Origin: Isoetes taiwanensis
Taxonomy: Eukaryota > Streptophyta > Lycopodiopsida > Isoetales > Isoetaceae
Direction of reading: 5' to 3'
DNA: 64,000 nt
Assembly (NCBI GenBank): GCA_021234155.1
Contig: JAJEKV010000143.1
Coordinates: 1,007,358 to 1,071,357 of the forward strand
Part shown: positions 24,458 through 36,750 of the stretch, one piece after another
How the letters are laid out: the number at the start of each line of letters is the position of its first letter
Numbering within the stretch: the first letter of the stretch is position 1
Translations under genes and position numbers: made by a program
Notes under the pieces: generated by a model
Told to the model about the DNA's origin: nothing
Database searches by the model: none
The model's input: only the letters and a program-made list of their open reading frames with translations

Positions 24458-24894
24458 ACATAACTACTATTAACATTAATCAACACAAACCATTACATTC
24501 AACATGTTTAAATTAAAATCCCCCTAAAAACCCCCTTTGGTTTGGGTGCATATTCACACGGGGGGTGACGTAGGGCAGCGAGAGCCCCTATAATTATGTT
24601 TTGCACGTACAAAATCAACACCATAAAGTATATTACCTCAAATCTTATAGTATTTTGCGAATCTTGTTATACAGTATAGCAAATTTTGTACATCCATACC
24701 CCACAAATGAGAAACTTTTGTGTACGGTGTAGATTAAGGAATAAGGGGTGAATATGCCTATCCAACAGCTCTCGTTGCCCGGAGTCACCCCCCGTGTGAA
24801 TATGCACCCAAACCAAAGGGGGTTTTTAGGGGGATTTTAATTTAAACATGTGAATGTAATGGTTTGTGTTGATTAATGTTAATAGTAGTTATGT
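24458..24894. repeat. 437-bp foldback MITE with about 110-125-bp arms
   Basis: The left arm begins ACATAACTACTATTAACATT, mirrored at the right edge (AATGTTAATAGTAGTTATGT). Arms stay nearly identical through CCCCCTTTGGTTTGGGTGC and CACACGGGGGGTGAC, then weaken. The centre has no ORF. The right edge is fused to the start of a 440-bp tandem unit, and a GGGCCCGAAGGGCCC palindrome lies just before the left edge. Confidence 0.9.
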
Positions 24895-25391
24895 AGCAAA
24901 ATAACAGGGGATTCCAGGGGGATTTGATATGGATGTAAAAAATAACAATTCCTGAAACCATAGACCATATATCCCTAAAACAATTAAATGGGTTGTTATA
25001 AAAAAAAACATAATTTCAAGATAAAAAATAATCACACTAGCTTACTGGTATATTGGTTAAAATAATCTTATTAGGATATTGAGTTATTTTGGTAGAGGTT
25101 CGAGCCCTCATTTCATATTCTAAAAATCTTAGACAAAGCCAGTATAGAGGTTCGATACTCCCTAAAACCTTAGGCTTAAAGCGTATTTCATATTTCAAAA
25201 TCATAGGCTTCTCCAATCATAAATGACTATAAGCGAAACGAGAGGTGCTCACAGGCCCCAACATACGATCTGGGTCGTAGGATCAACGAATCCGACGACT
25301 GTGGTAGTCCAGAGTGCACCTCGTTTAGAATATGTAGCAAAATAACAGGGGGTTCCAGGGGGATTTGATATGGATGTAAAAAATAACAATT
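24892..25391. repeat. 440-bp tandem-unit family, copy B and truncated copy C
   Basis: Copy B runs 24892-25331 with the same A-box/B-box-like pair. Copy C starts at 25332 and is broken after AATAACAATT at 25391, exactly where the CACTA left terminus begins. Confidence 0.9.
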
Positions 25392-25439
25392 CACTACAAG
25401 AGAATGCCTGCTAGACATCAGAAAAATCGTTAGAAAGCC

Positions 25440-25820
25440 TTTACAAATCATACAAATGCCCAGGCTGAGTGGCTGACGACTAGCCTGACTAATATTATCT
25501 GACGATTGTGCGTCAGATGATGCGTCAGGTAATTCGTCATCCAAAAGTCAGGTCAAGTGTCAGGGTATGCGTCAGCATATTAGTCAGGACATTCGTCAGG
25601 TCAAGTGTCAGGGTATACGTCAGGATATTACTCAGACAACAAACGTCAGCCTATTAGTCAGGACATTCGTCAGCTCTTTAGTCAGGAAATTAGTCAAAAT
25701 ATTGATCAGGACTTTGGTCAGCCTATTAATCAACACAGTAGTCACGCTATTAGTCAAGAAAGTAGTCAAGTTATTAGTCAGGACATTGATTAGCCTATTA
25801 GTCAGGAAGGCTATTGGTCA
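25440..25820 (+). repeat. Left subterminal GTCAG repeat array
   Basis: About two dozen degenerate units of the kind NNATTAGTCAGG or CGTCAGGACATT occur at 13-16-base spacing. They are probable transposase-binding sites. The open frames here, rich in S-Q and R-Q pairs, result from the repeat. Confidence 0.85.
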
Positions 25821-25827
25821 ATTTAAT

Positions 25828-26505
25828 TAATGTCGTCGATTCGCGTAGCGAATCGGCATTCTTGCTCAAGACGAGCATGCATGCATTGCATGCGTCGCAT
25901 GCATGCATCGCATGCGTTTTGAGGCCGCTCGTCGGGTTTGGGCATTTGCTACTTATTGCGAGTTCTTCATCGACGTTTCATCCGGCTTCCTCTTCTCTCG
26001 CCAGTACCTTATTCTCTTTGATTTATTTCCGAGGCGGGGGGGGCTTCTTCACACTTTGGTTTTGCCAATTTGGCGTTGCTTTCTGTTGTCCTTTTCGGCC
26101 TTTAGTCTTCATCCCGTGACCTTCGTCCTCGATCCTAGTATGTTAAGGAAGTCCTTTGGTATTCGGGCACTTTGTTGGTTTCATGCGAGTCGCAGTGCAA
26201 GAATGTCGTCGATTCGCGTAGCGAATCGGCATTCTTGCTCAAGACGAGCATGCATGCATTGCATGCATCGCATGCATGCATCGCGATCGCGTTTTGGTGT
26301 GGCGTCGGGTTGGGCGTTTACTACTTGCGCGAGTTCTTCATCGGCGTTTCATCGGGCGCTTCCTCTTCTCTCCAGCGATACCTTATTCTCTTTGAACCCA
26401 CCCTCCCCCTTCTTTGTTTATTATATTTTGTACAAGTTCTGTTTATCATGTTTTTCCACCCGGTGGGTGATGCTTTTTTTCCACCCAGGCGAGCGCCATC
26501 CATTT
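25828..26505. repeat. Direct repeat of about 300 bp with CATGCATG palindromes
   Basis: The block starting GTCGTCGATTCGCGTAGCGAATC occurs at 25831 and 26206. Each copy has that short palindrome, then a run of interleaved GCATGCATGC and TCGCATGC palindromes, then GTCGGGTT, GCGAGTTCTTCATCG and CCTTATTCTCTTTGA. The junction sequence TTTGTTGGTTTCATGCGAGTCGCAGTGCAAGAAT is found at about 26170 and again at about 26816. Copy 2 is shorter through indels. No protein is recognised in the open frames. Confidence 0.85.
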
Positions 26506-26564
26506 TGACTTCTCCATGCGCGGGTTTTTGGGAGCGATTCTATGCCTTACGTTTGTCTAAGCCC

Positions 26565-26652
26565 CTTGCCGAAGGCTTATCACTAGGGTTTTTCCTCGAA
26601 AACCCGAAAGGGCGGGGTTTTTTAATCTCGGTGATAAGCTTTCGGCAGGTAC
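26565..26652 (+). repeat. Compound hairpin resembling a LINE 3' stem-loop
   Basis: The outer stem TGCCGAAGGCTTATCAC pairs with GTGATAAGCTTTCGGCA. The inner part contains GGTTTTTCCTCGAAAACCC, identical to the LINE 3' end at about 52950. No LINE coding precedes it, so it is an orphan terminal module or an unrelated element using the same structure. Confidence 0.6.
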
Positions 26653-27584
26653 ATTAGCCACTCATCTATTAGCATTGTATTTGTTTTTGGGGTCCAAATG
26701 TTATAATTGGATTTTCCCTTTATTTTTCATGGGTAGTTCGCATGTGTGCGGCTATCCACTGTCCACCATTGTAGAAATCTGCTGAGATGAATGAGAAGCC
26801 TATCTATCGGGCGCTTTGTTGGTTTCATGCGAGTCGCAGTGCAAGAATTGCAAATTGAGTTCAATAACAGAATTAATCATATGAATTCACATTACATCAC
26901 ATTACATAAGATATACACATTATACTTTCTAATTAGTTCAACATTTTGAGAAACTCAATAATAGAATAATAATATGCCTTCACATTAAATATATATTTTT
27001 TACAAAGACACAAGTAAATGAAAATGATATTTCAGAGGTGCTAGTCAGATGCGCTTTTGTATGTGCTAGTCAAACAGATGCGCTTTTGTATGTGCTAGTC
27101 AGATGCGCTTTTGGATTGACTTATAATGTGCAATGTTTTTAGCCACAGTAGCTCAATCTAGGGATCTCAAAATGCCAAATGTGATCTCCAGATTTGGTTT
27201 TCATAGTTTATATGCCCTGGTGCTCCAAGTATTTCACAAAAAACACTGTTGGCTACTCATTTGTAACCAGCTCCTTTGTCTCTACACATCCCAGTGTAAA
27301 ATTAGTTAAGCACAAGCAACAATGGAAAGGTAAGCTAAGCAGTCATCTCAAGGGATAAGCATGGAACAAATATCTACATATTAAAAATGTGGCAGCTGCA
27401 GCACCATTCGAAAGTAGTGGACAAACAAGCTTACATTATCAACATCTACAAGAAACATGCAGGACTATAAAGGCACAAAAAACCTTGTTGGATTCAGTTC
27501 AAATGAAATTATGAATTGTAGTATGATCTGCATAGAGGTTTTCTGAGGCATGATCTGCATAGAGGTCTTTTTAAGTTTAGTCTG

Positions 27585-27775
27585 AACCATGGGTACACCC
27601 ATGAGCATTTTGAAGAGCATAATGACCATGAAAATGAGCAGGAGCTTATCATATATCAGTGATGGGCATTGTTACGGGGTAGACATGCATTGTGATCATT
27701 TTTCCAGTCATGAGGAACATGGGGACAGGCATTCTCATACCCATAATTTAAATGGGCCGCAGCGATTGTGACTTT
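27585..27775 (+). pseudogene. Histidine-rich metal-transporter-like fragment
   Basis: Two overlapping frames encode clustered histidines: HGYTHEHFEEHNDHENEQE, then GHCYGVDMHCDHFSSHEEHG and DRHSHTHN in a second frame. Such His/Asp/Glu loops are typical of zinc transporters (ZIP or cation-diffusion families) and of some metallochaperones. There is no membrane segment beside it, and a stop separates the two parts. A captured cytosolic-loop exon is the likeliest reading. Confidence 0.35.
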
Positions 27776-29023
27776 CAGATGCAACAAGTCTGGCCCATAT
27801 GTACAGTACACTACCAGCCCAAGGACGACTTTGTGGCCAGGCAATTAGAAGCATGCTCAACAATTTCTATGCATGTTTAATCCAAGTAAAGAAATTAAGG
27901 CCAGCATATTCGAGTAAGGAGATAGAAAAATGGTTCAGACATAAAGACAAAGAGATTTATAATGAGAATGGGTACCATGCATCCTCGTACTTTAACATCC
28001 CTTTCAGCTATTTACCAAAATGTCCATGTAATTTCTTCTTTAATAACTCAAGGTCAATCCACTAGTACCAGATAGTCATCAAAGCTCCAACCAAGGTTTA
28101 GCTAAAGAGATTACTGCATTTTCTTGCACACGGTTAATATAAATCCATAAATAAGTCAAAAATTGCAAGTATTTCACAGAAAGAAGGAACGACGTTTTCC
28201 ACATTTTTACGTTTATAATGGAGCAAATTCAAGCAAAGACAGGGGAAACTAGAAAGAAAAGGATGTGATTTTTTTCAAAAACCATGCTCTGCTATATTTG
28301 TACTACCCAGGATGTTTGTTCATCCTTAGCTATCTAAGAAGCTGTGCCAGCAAAAAGAAAATTATTGAAGTATGAAATCGGAAGATCTAGGCATCATCTA
28401 GTCCTAGATATCAATCATTTGCTGGACTATCAATCATTGCTAAGATCATGCTTACAAATCGCTTCTATTCATACATCACATTTTGTAGAAAAATATGCAT
28501 CAAGTCAAATGTCATTTTATCTGAACTGATTTTCGCACTCCACAAATCAGGAGTTTGCGTTTGTCCAAACATGTTGTGGCATTTGTTTGTCTGAAACATT
28601 TTGTCTTAATCTCCACAAGACCACCGTATGATCCAGTACTTCAGCATATATCTGTTTCATACCAAGAGGCCAGTGTGATTTATATTGCAGCATAACCAAA
28701 GTAAACAAGGTGCTGCGCACGAGGGGTTGCCCTCTAATGGCTCGAGGTTGTGGTTTCATGGGTTCTGTTTCGTTCTTTTGTGCTCGAATGAACGCAAGAA
28801 CAATAGTGTTTTTTATTAGTAAAGTTGCTATTCATTGAGATGGTTGTATGTGTTGTTCTATCATGTAGTGATTGTTATGTAGGTTTTATTAACACAAATT
28901 GACTGAGTTCATGTGATTGTATTGATTCTCTAAAGTTGTAACATTTTGATCAGCATGTATGCGAAGTCTCATTCAGTTACAGAGGCACCTCATATTGTCA
29001 CTCTCTCTTCTATTCTATAGTAA

Positions 29024-30686
29024 AGTCGTATTTAATTAAAGTGGGACAAATCTTGAATTTTGGGACTCGGACTGAAAATGGGACTCACACACCATAAAAG
29101 AAATTTCTGAATTGATTGCTTGAATAGAATTACACATGACACACATAGAATTGGGTTACTTGTTTTCCTCATAAATTTTACAAACCACTAGTTGAGATAG
29201 TTTTCAAACTTCTCAATATTATGTGCCCTCATACAATGATATAGCATGGAGGTTGCTCATGGCCTTGTCCATCTCCCTTCTTGGGATCTTGTGTGTGTTG
29301 TCCTTTGCCTCACGGAACCCGATCCAGAGAGCAAGCCGATCATGAAAGCTATGGACGACAAATACTTTGGTGAACAAGAAGAGTGAACCCTGCTTTCAGA
29401 TAGTAAAATTGTGTGAATATTGTAATCGAACGTGAACACATGTATTGACCATTTTGTAATGAATATACTTGTATATTGAGTTTTCGATGCCTTTCTCGAC
29501 TCACGAGTCGAGAAAGGCATGGTTGTCCTGTTGATGAAACCATTTGTATGTTTGATTGTGTCACTGGATGCAGCCACAATCTATTATGATAATGCTTGTA
29601 CATTGGGTTTCACGGGCCTCTCGACTTCAGCGAGTCGAGAAAGACATCTTGGTTGTCTCGTTGTGAAAGCATTTGTATGCTTCCGTGTGTGATTGGATGC
29701 AACCATATCCTAATGAGAATGGTTGTACTTTGACTTTTACGGGCCTTTCTCGACTCGCGAGTCGAGAAAGACACTACTTCCCACGTCATTGGATGCAGTT
29801 GTATGGAATGAATGTTCTCCGTTGTAATTTGATTTCAACGTTCTTTTCTTCGTTTTGACTAATGGCACCGTAATTGTTAATCATACTCTCCTTGCTCCGG
29901 TGGTTCGGGCACAGATCCAACACCGCCCGCATCCCGCTCGGGCATCCGCAGAGACCGCTCCAAAGGCAGAGATCCCGCTCAAAGGCGGAAGAAATACCGT
30001 TCAGCACGCATCCCGTCCACGCTACACTCTTGCCCGGCCTTTGAGACAAGGTTGCTCGTGAATTCGAGAGGTTGCTCGCTACACCACAGGGATAAAGAAC
30101 AGGCGAAGAACAAAGAGACAGTCCGGCAAGCTCAAAGCATCTTGCAAGCATTGCATAACATCCGCGGAGGGTGGGGAAGGAGCATATTGATGAAAGGCTG
30201 CGGGGGGCGAGTGGAGAAGTCGGGTGGGCCAGGCGGCGGTAGCTCGAGGGCACCTCCCGCGTGAGGCATTCCACACTCTTCAGGTTGCCCCCAAGGCTTA
30301 CAGGGCGGCATGAAGAAGCGCCACAAGTTAATCCCCTAAGGTGGACCACCTACCAAGATGATGTAACCGTAGTGGCACAAGAAGACCGCCATGGTCTCTG
30401 CGTCCCATGTAAAATACATTGTATCTGTTCAATTTATTAATAAAAATTCTTTTTCAACTAGATCTTTGGTTTCAAACTTTAATGAATTTCCTCTGTTTCA
30501 GTTGCATTGTTTCTGTTCTCGACTCATGAACACAGGAAAAACTATGACAAAGCTTCGGGATTCGAGTTTTATTCAAAAATTGAATTTAGGATAGTTTTCG
30601 GGTCGGGGTGCTACTTTTTATGTAAATTAACCGGGTTCCGAAAAAAAATGGGAATGGAATGAGTCCCACTTTAATTAAATACGACT
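29024..30686. mobile_element. 1.66-kb TIR transposon with 6-bp flanking duplication
   Basis: The left end AGTCGTATTTAATTAAAGTG... is perfectly mirrored at the right end for 24 bases, with weaker similarity after. TAGTAA flanks both sides (29018-29023 and 30687-30692). No transposase is recognised. The interior has a three-unit palindromic repeat (29340-29800) and a GC-rich patch (29900-30350) with open frames on both strands of unknown origin. The right flank is a Helitron 3' end, so it inserted into that. Confidence 0.8.
29340..29800. repeat. Three tandem units of about 130 bp, each centred on a perfect palindrome
   Basis: Each unit contains a TTTCTCGACTC...GAGTCGAGAAAG palindrome (about 29491, 29619, 29745) preceded by TTTTACGGGCC or similar. 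It is followed by TTGTCTCGTTG, AAAGCATTTGTATG and TTGGATGCA. The central palindrome bases differ (CACGA, CAGC, GCGA) while the arms are kept. Confidence 0.85.
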
Positions 30687-30745
30687 TAGTAATGGTGCCC
30701 AGGGGAGCATGTAAATGAACCAAGGCCAGCATTGCTGGGCTATAT
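30687..30745 (-). mobile_element. Degenerate 3' end of a minus-strand Helitron
   Basis: TAGTAATGGTGCCCAG matches the Helitron end at 20298-20313. The hairpin is interrupted by about 25 bases before CAGCATTGCTGGGC. The terminal CTAG is damaged by the TIR element's target site. Its body would extend towards the PUX7-like exons. Confidence 0.5.
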
Positions 30746-33700
30746 TCGAACCTTGTACGAACAAACGCAGTGGAAACATAGTAAGAACCCGTAAAGGATT
30801 TTTAACATAAGAGAGGTATTGATAATGATGACTCAGATATACTACATAAAAATTTGTGTTATGGGATTTTCTGTCTATGCGAGATTTTAAATGTTTAAAG
30901 GCTATGAGAATAATGTCTAGGAGATACTACCTTCATGAAATAGTTGGAATGTTATGTTGACTATACGTGATAGACATATATCTATGGGTCAAATGGCCTT
31001 TATATTAGCAAATGGTGCTTAGCAATGCATAGAGGAGTGTCTATAATAATAATAATTGATGGTTGTAAACATTATCATTTGGATTAGAAGTATAGATAAT
31101 GACTATATCATGTATTGCAATAGTGCACAACGTACTTCACATTGACTTGTTGATTGCTATATCAAGATCTCCATATCCTAATGACTAAACCACATAAACA
31201 TGGTTAGATTGTGGAGTTAATATGGATTGTGGTTGCAATCAGCCTTAGCATTTACACAACGGATTGTAATTCATCTTCTTATCAAGGTGGGAAGGGGTAA
31301 GGAAAAACAAAACCAAGACTACCACATACGGTCGCGCCTCAACGGCCCTCCCGGATTCTGCAGGTCAGGGGCTAGCAAGAATGCCCTCCCCCTTCCTGTT
31401 CCACATCACTTCTAGGTGATTAGTGCCGTAATTATTGTTCAGATAGTTGAAAGGTCAGCTACGGCAGTCCTTCCAGTAGATGGCTGAAAGCAGGGGATTG
31501 AGTAACAGGGAAAGGGGAGCAACGGCAAAAAAGATAGTTTGCTCGGTAAAAGACATATGATTACGCCTTATAAATTTGGTGGGTTATATCGATTTGAGGG
31601 ATATTCTCTAGATTAATGCCAAGATCTTGCAACTAATTAGTGCTTAAAATTTTGGTTTTAAGTACAACTTATATTTCCACCTGGACTTCCAGCATTGTAT
31701 CAGGTTCTCTACTTACTAATAGACATTACAATAAGTATTAATGTGGTTTTGTGCAAACAAGAGTGACATAGAGGGCACCTGTTAGATTTACTGGGCTGGG
31801 ACGACAATGATAACTTTGGGAGCCTCAAATTGGGGCTACCTAAACTTTACTATGCACAACTCTGGGTTTTCCACTACAAATTGTAAATTAAATCTTTAAA
31901 CCTTAAATTTAACTTCCATAAACTTCTAATTATTTTGTTTTAGATTTGGGAGGGTATTTCACCTATGGTGGGGCCTAGATTTTGGGGGCGTATGTATCTG
32001 AAATAGTATGTGGATCGTATTTTTTGGACGTGTTTGAGCTGCTTGTTGGCAGAAAATTGGCTCTGTGTTTGCGAGGGAGATGGAGGCGGATTTATCAAAC
32101 TATGGTTTGGAAATAGAAGGAGAAAGGTCTGGATGTGCATGGCTTGAGGATAGAAAGATAAGAATAAATGCTCCTTTCTTTTTTGGGAACGGATCCCAGC
32201 GGGGCAGGGAGGTAGGCAGGGGTTCCGGCATGGCTCCGGTTTTGGTGAGTTCTGGTGAGTCCTAGTGTGGAGAAAGAGGACGAAGAGCACTACACCTTCA
32301 CCAAAATGGAAGGAACAGAGCTCGCTCCCCATCTGGGGTCTACAAGCAATTCTAGGCTTATTATAGTGAGGATAGACTGCGTTATTGAGTTATTCGAAAT
32401 GTAGTTTTATGAAGTTATTTGCGCATTTCCGGTGGATGTCCCCTATCCCGATATGAGCTTGGAAATCGGTTAAGCGGTGAGAAGCCGCTTTGAGTATGAA
32501 GACATGCGTGCTGGCCGATTACGACCGATTTAGCCGAAACAACAACACGGTAGGTGGAGGTGTCGGGTTGTGTTCGGTGGCTTCGTGTGGCGAAGGCTTC
32601 CAAAGATTCTCGCCATTTCGCGATGCTGATTTGAAAGTGTGTTTGCTCGAGGCCAAAGCCTTTTGGGAGAGCAAAGCAGCTATGGTTTAAGGCAGCTATG
32701 GTTTATATTCTAAGCCTGCTCGTACCTTTGGTTTATATTCTGGCAGGGGTGTTTTTATCTGGACCATAGGATTTGTCATCCGTTTTTTCTGGCAAAATGT
32801 TCATATCCGTGGATCTGGAACAATTCCATGAATATATCGTGAATCAACGGCCGACAGTCAACCTCACCCAAAAAACCCATAAGGAAACAATAATACACAA
32901 TAATAAATTCACAAAGCAATATAAGAAAAAAAGGTTGTCCACCATTTGTTGAACCAAGGTAGCCTTTTTTATCGATAGTGAGCACCTATTTATGCAGTTA
33001 TCATCTTTTGGTTAATGATGTACCATTGATTTTTTGAAGTTGAAACCCTCCAATAAATACATATGGTAGGCATCGTCTATGGTGTGCTAAAAATATCTAT
33101 ACTTACAGACACAATCCAACCAATAAAAGGAAATGTTGACAGTTGAGTTGCTGACAATATCTATACTTACAGACACAATCCAACCAATAAAAGGAAATGT
33201 TGACAGTTGAGTTGCTGACGAAAAAGTCCAAATTTCTTGCAAGTTTGTAACCAAAGAAACAAGGCCTCCTTGTATTCATAAAATCCTTTCGTTATTGGGA
33301 TCAAACACTTCGCCACCAAGCAATTCCATGGCATTGGGGCAATCCATAATACTTTGGCACCTTATTTAATGTTGGGGAGTATTTGCCATGCCAATGATTA
33401 TTTTCAACATCTATGATGTGAAGGTTCTTTTTAGCGATGGTTTAGATTTGAGTAATTTTCTCTCAGCAACAAATAAAATATACCAGCATGCCAAAAGACA
33501 AATCACAAGCATCATTTTCATATATGCTCCGAATATGATATAAGATGCCAATGCCTGTCTAAGGAGCAATTTCAACAAAAATGCCAAAACCCGATAACAA
33601 ATAAGAACTTCAATAGTAAATTCGTGAAACAAGCCTTCCCATTCTTCTCAGAAAATACACCAATTACATATTTGAAATTACATAATAAATAATTGTTTGA

Positions 33701-34396
33701 AATTACATATTCAATTATACTTGTAGGAGCTCCACAAACTGACCTATTAATGCTCTGTTACGAGCTGCAAATCGATTAAACATAATTTCCAATACTAAAA
33801 ATCTTACCAAGAAACCAAGATTGAGCTTATGAATCTGAAATTTCCAAATTATGGTTTGAGATTAATGGGTCATACAACTGCCAGAAAAAAGTGTTTCTCA
33901 TTGCAAAAGCATTGGATTGGCCTATACATGTCATATCACAAAAGATGCAACCATACATTTGCGGCACTACATTCCAAGGTTTGCCCCTTAGGCCCGTAAT
34001 TAAAATGTACTTTGACAATCTCACTTCCAACTTGTTCAAAAAACTGGTCTTGCCGTACTGAGTAAACAGAACTTTCAGCTGATCTAAAGTGGCATTAAAC
34101 ATTGGGAACTCCAGATGCATAAACTGTCCCATGAATCCTGGAACGCATTGTGCATTTACCAGAACAATAAAAAACATAGCAGCAATCAATATGTTTACAA
34201 GCTTTACAAAATAACTTTTGATTCATCATTTACACCTCAGAAACCTCCTCCGACTAATAAATTTCATCAGAGTGTTCCTTATATACCACCAAAGAAACCA
34301 CCTCTAGAGAAAAAACGAGGCAACACTATCAATCCCAGGCCATTGCTAGAATAGAGTTTGCAACTGATGCTTCTCCCATTGTTAAATTTGAGTTAC

Positions 34397-36750
34397 CTAA
34401 TGCTGTGCCAATCAAGGGGAGTTTGTGACCCCAGGAATAACATGCAATCAACTTTGTTATCACTAGCTGAAGCGTTACTTGAAATCAATGAATTGTCTTC
34501 CAAAGAAGCTGCTAATGCACGCTGGAGCTCGTCGTCTTCATCCACATCCCCTGAACAAATGGTCATATGTGAGACATGGAGATCTGTAAATACTCTTTGG
34601 ATCTTCAAATATTCGCCAGTATTTAATACTAGGGGACCTTCAGCACCAGAATACCTTTAAGTGTGTTGTCCACAATCCCTGTAGATTCCCTTGGACGTTT
34701 TTGTGGAGGATGCTCCATGGGTCCCCTGTCCATAAAAGGCACTAAATCCTGCACAAGAGAATATTTTTTCCTTAAAAATTGAAGGAAAAGGGCTTTAATA
34801 CGATGTGTAAACTCAAGGAACGATTTCTCGTCGTGACATAGAGGCATCTCAATGCTTGAGGGCAAGCATCCCGGCAGGGGAGGTATTTATATGGTTTGGG
34901 TACTGGGGGGTATGTCAGGCTTTGTTGCATAAATCATAACATTCACCTCGAGCAGACCTTCCGCACTGATCATGCCTTCCCAGGACCGCATCTTCTGTCC
35001 CGTAAGAGGATCCAAGATCAAAATGGTTGGCAGTGTCAATAACTTATAGTAAGTGCATACTTTACTTCCTTCCTCAGTGTCATCATAGACCTGTATATCC
35101 ACAAAAGGACAATATAAAAAAGGGGCCATTACTACATCTTCCACTGATCAAAGAGGTCTAGAACAACCTGCCAAAAGACAAATGTTGTGCCTACAGTCTC
35201 CTTTTCAGCTTCATGGGCCCATGTGTCTCTATTAAGCTGCAACAAGGGCATGGTTTCATGTCTCCACTCAGATTTGAAAAGTCAGGAAGATTTTACAACA
35301 GGATATCTGATAAAGTATACGCACTTTAATACTATACTTATTGCTGGAAAGTATCTAGTCTTAGTGTTCTTTCTTTGTCTGTACATACCATGTAGCTACC
35401 GAACTCTTTAGTTGATTGTACATTTACCAGAAGCCACTTCGCTTGTTTTGCGGCTTCTGCCTTAGCCTGGAAAAGCACAAGGAACACCTAAAAGACATTC
35501 ATTAGATGTTTAAAAATAATAAGGCTTTAAGTATGACATTCTAACAATGACATGAAGCCAAGAATACAAAACGCACATTGCCACTTCATATTGATTAAGA
35601 CCAGGCAACACATGAAGTAATTTGAGTCCGCTTCCTCAGTTAGTGACCAAATATTCCATAGATGCAGTAAAAAATAAATACCTGCTCAAAATTTCCCTGA
35701 AACATAAGATCAAAAGGGGGACGATAAAGTGCTGCAAGTGTATCTTTCCCTCCCCCTGAGCTCCCTGCATTTTTATCACTAAATCTTGCTCTCTCATTTG
35801 CTTCCTCTTCAAAGTTTCTAAAAGCATCCACAGAGCTTGGTTTGTTTGCTGTTTGTGCCATCCTATGTGCCCTGAGATGATAAAACAAGGTGTGAGTTTT
35901 TGTATTCACATATTTAGTCATTTCCAAGTTTAGAGCAATAGTAGTTACAAAAGAGAATAATTGTGGTTACATAATCTTCAAGCCATAAAATCATACACAT
36001 CGTATTTTATCTTCTTTAAAAACTTTATTTCTCATGAAATAAGTTTGCAGCATCATGGAGCAACTTTTATCTTAAATAAACGAAGTAATGCAACCTAATC
36101 ATCCCAACCAATCTATCTGATAATCTGTGTACAACATAACAACCTAACCTACTTGAGTAATTGTTCTTTGACATGGGAAAAGTCCAGTCGATTATGTTAA
36201 CCATCCATGGAAAATGGCTCTTGTTACGCCCTTAAAATGGCTTTCCTGCATAAAATGAAATGTTTATTGTTGAGTTATGACAAATTAATGTTAGGTTTAA
36301 AAGCAAGCTGGGTGGTTTCAACTCTGCTTTCTCTTAAGTTTAACGTCTTTTATGAGGTGTAACGTGCAAACTCATGTGGAGAAGACAACACAATTCTTGT
36401 ACAGTAGCATAGGCCATTTTATTAACTGCATAAACCGTGTTTAAAAGACTTACCTATACTGGAACGGGTCTTCATATAAAGCTTCTCTTTTCACTGGTAA
36501 AGGAGGGCGTACATAGTCATCCTCGGCAATGTTAGGCCTACAAAGTAAACCATAATTGTCAGGATCTAAAATAAAAGTTTCATACACTACAAGGTATAAC
36601 TCACTTGTCTACATTTGGTTCAGGTGGTATTGAAGGGTATTGAACGGGCCCATTTGCCACTGGGGGTGATGAAACTGATGCAGCACCTCCTACTTCATTT
36701 CCTTCTGCAAAATACAACTGGATCGCATCCTCAAGTTGCCAATTCGTGGC
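34397..36750 (-). CDS. PUX7/UBXD7-like protein, eight joined exons, both ends missing
   Basis: PUX7-type proteins bridge ubiquitinated cargo to the AAA ATPase CDC48/p97. Exons on the minus strand: 36605-36750, 36454-36537, 35682-35871, 35389-35466, 35168-35236, 34947-35090, 34655-34748, 34397-34550. All have AG/GT borders and their phases join into one stop-free frame of about 320 codons. Order of domains: C-terminal half of a UBA-like helix (ATNWQLEDAIQLYFAEGN), linker (RPPLPVKREALYEDPFQY), UAS thioredoxin-like domain (LAALYRPPFDLMFQGNFEQ, KWLLVNVQSTKEF, LNRDTWAHEAEKE, VYDDTEEGSKVCTYYKL, DPLTGQKMRSWEGM), DLVPFMDRGP, and a UIM (DEDDELQRALAASLED). The N-terminal UBA exon and the C-terminal UBX domain, which binds CDC48, are not found. 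A possible ATG exon (MADQQA, 36922-36941) lies upstream but its phase does not fit. It sits inside the CACTA-bounded segment: captured gene or truncated gene. Confidence 0.85.

Noticed and set aside
25605-25830. Open frames rich in SQ and RQ pairs
   Set aside because: They arise from the GTCAG subterminal repeats of the CACTA element, in more than one frame at once.
29786-30349. 187-codon minus-strand frame
   Set aside because: Cysteine- and serine-rich, overlaps equally open plus-strand frames in a GC-rich patch; no recognisable domain.
33827-34189. 120-codon minus-strand frame just downstream of the PUX7-like exons, tested as the UBX domain
   Set aside because: It shows none of the UBX landmarks (R-P-D-G-R-R type start, FP loop); unidentified.
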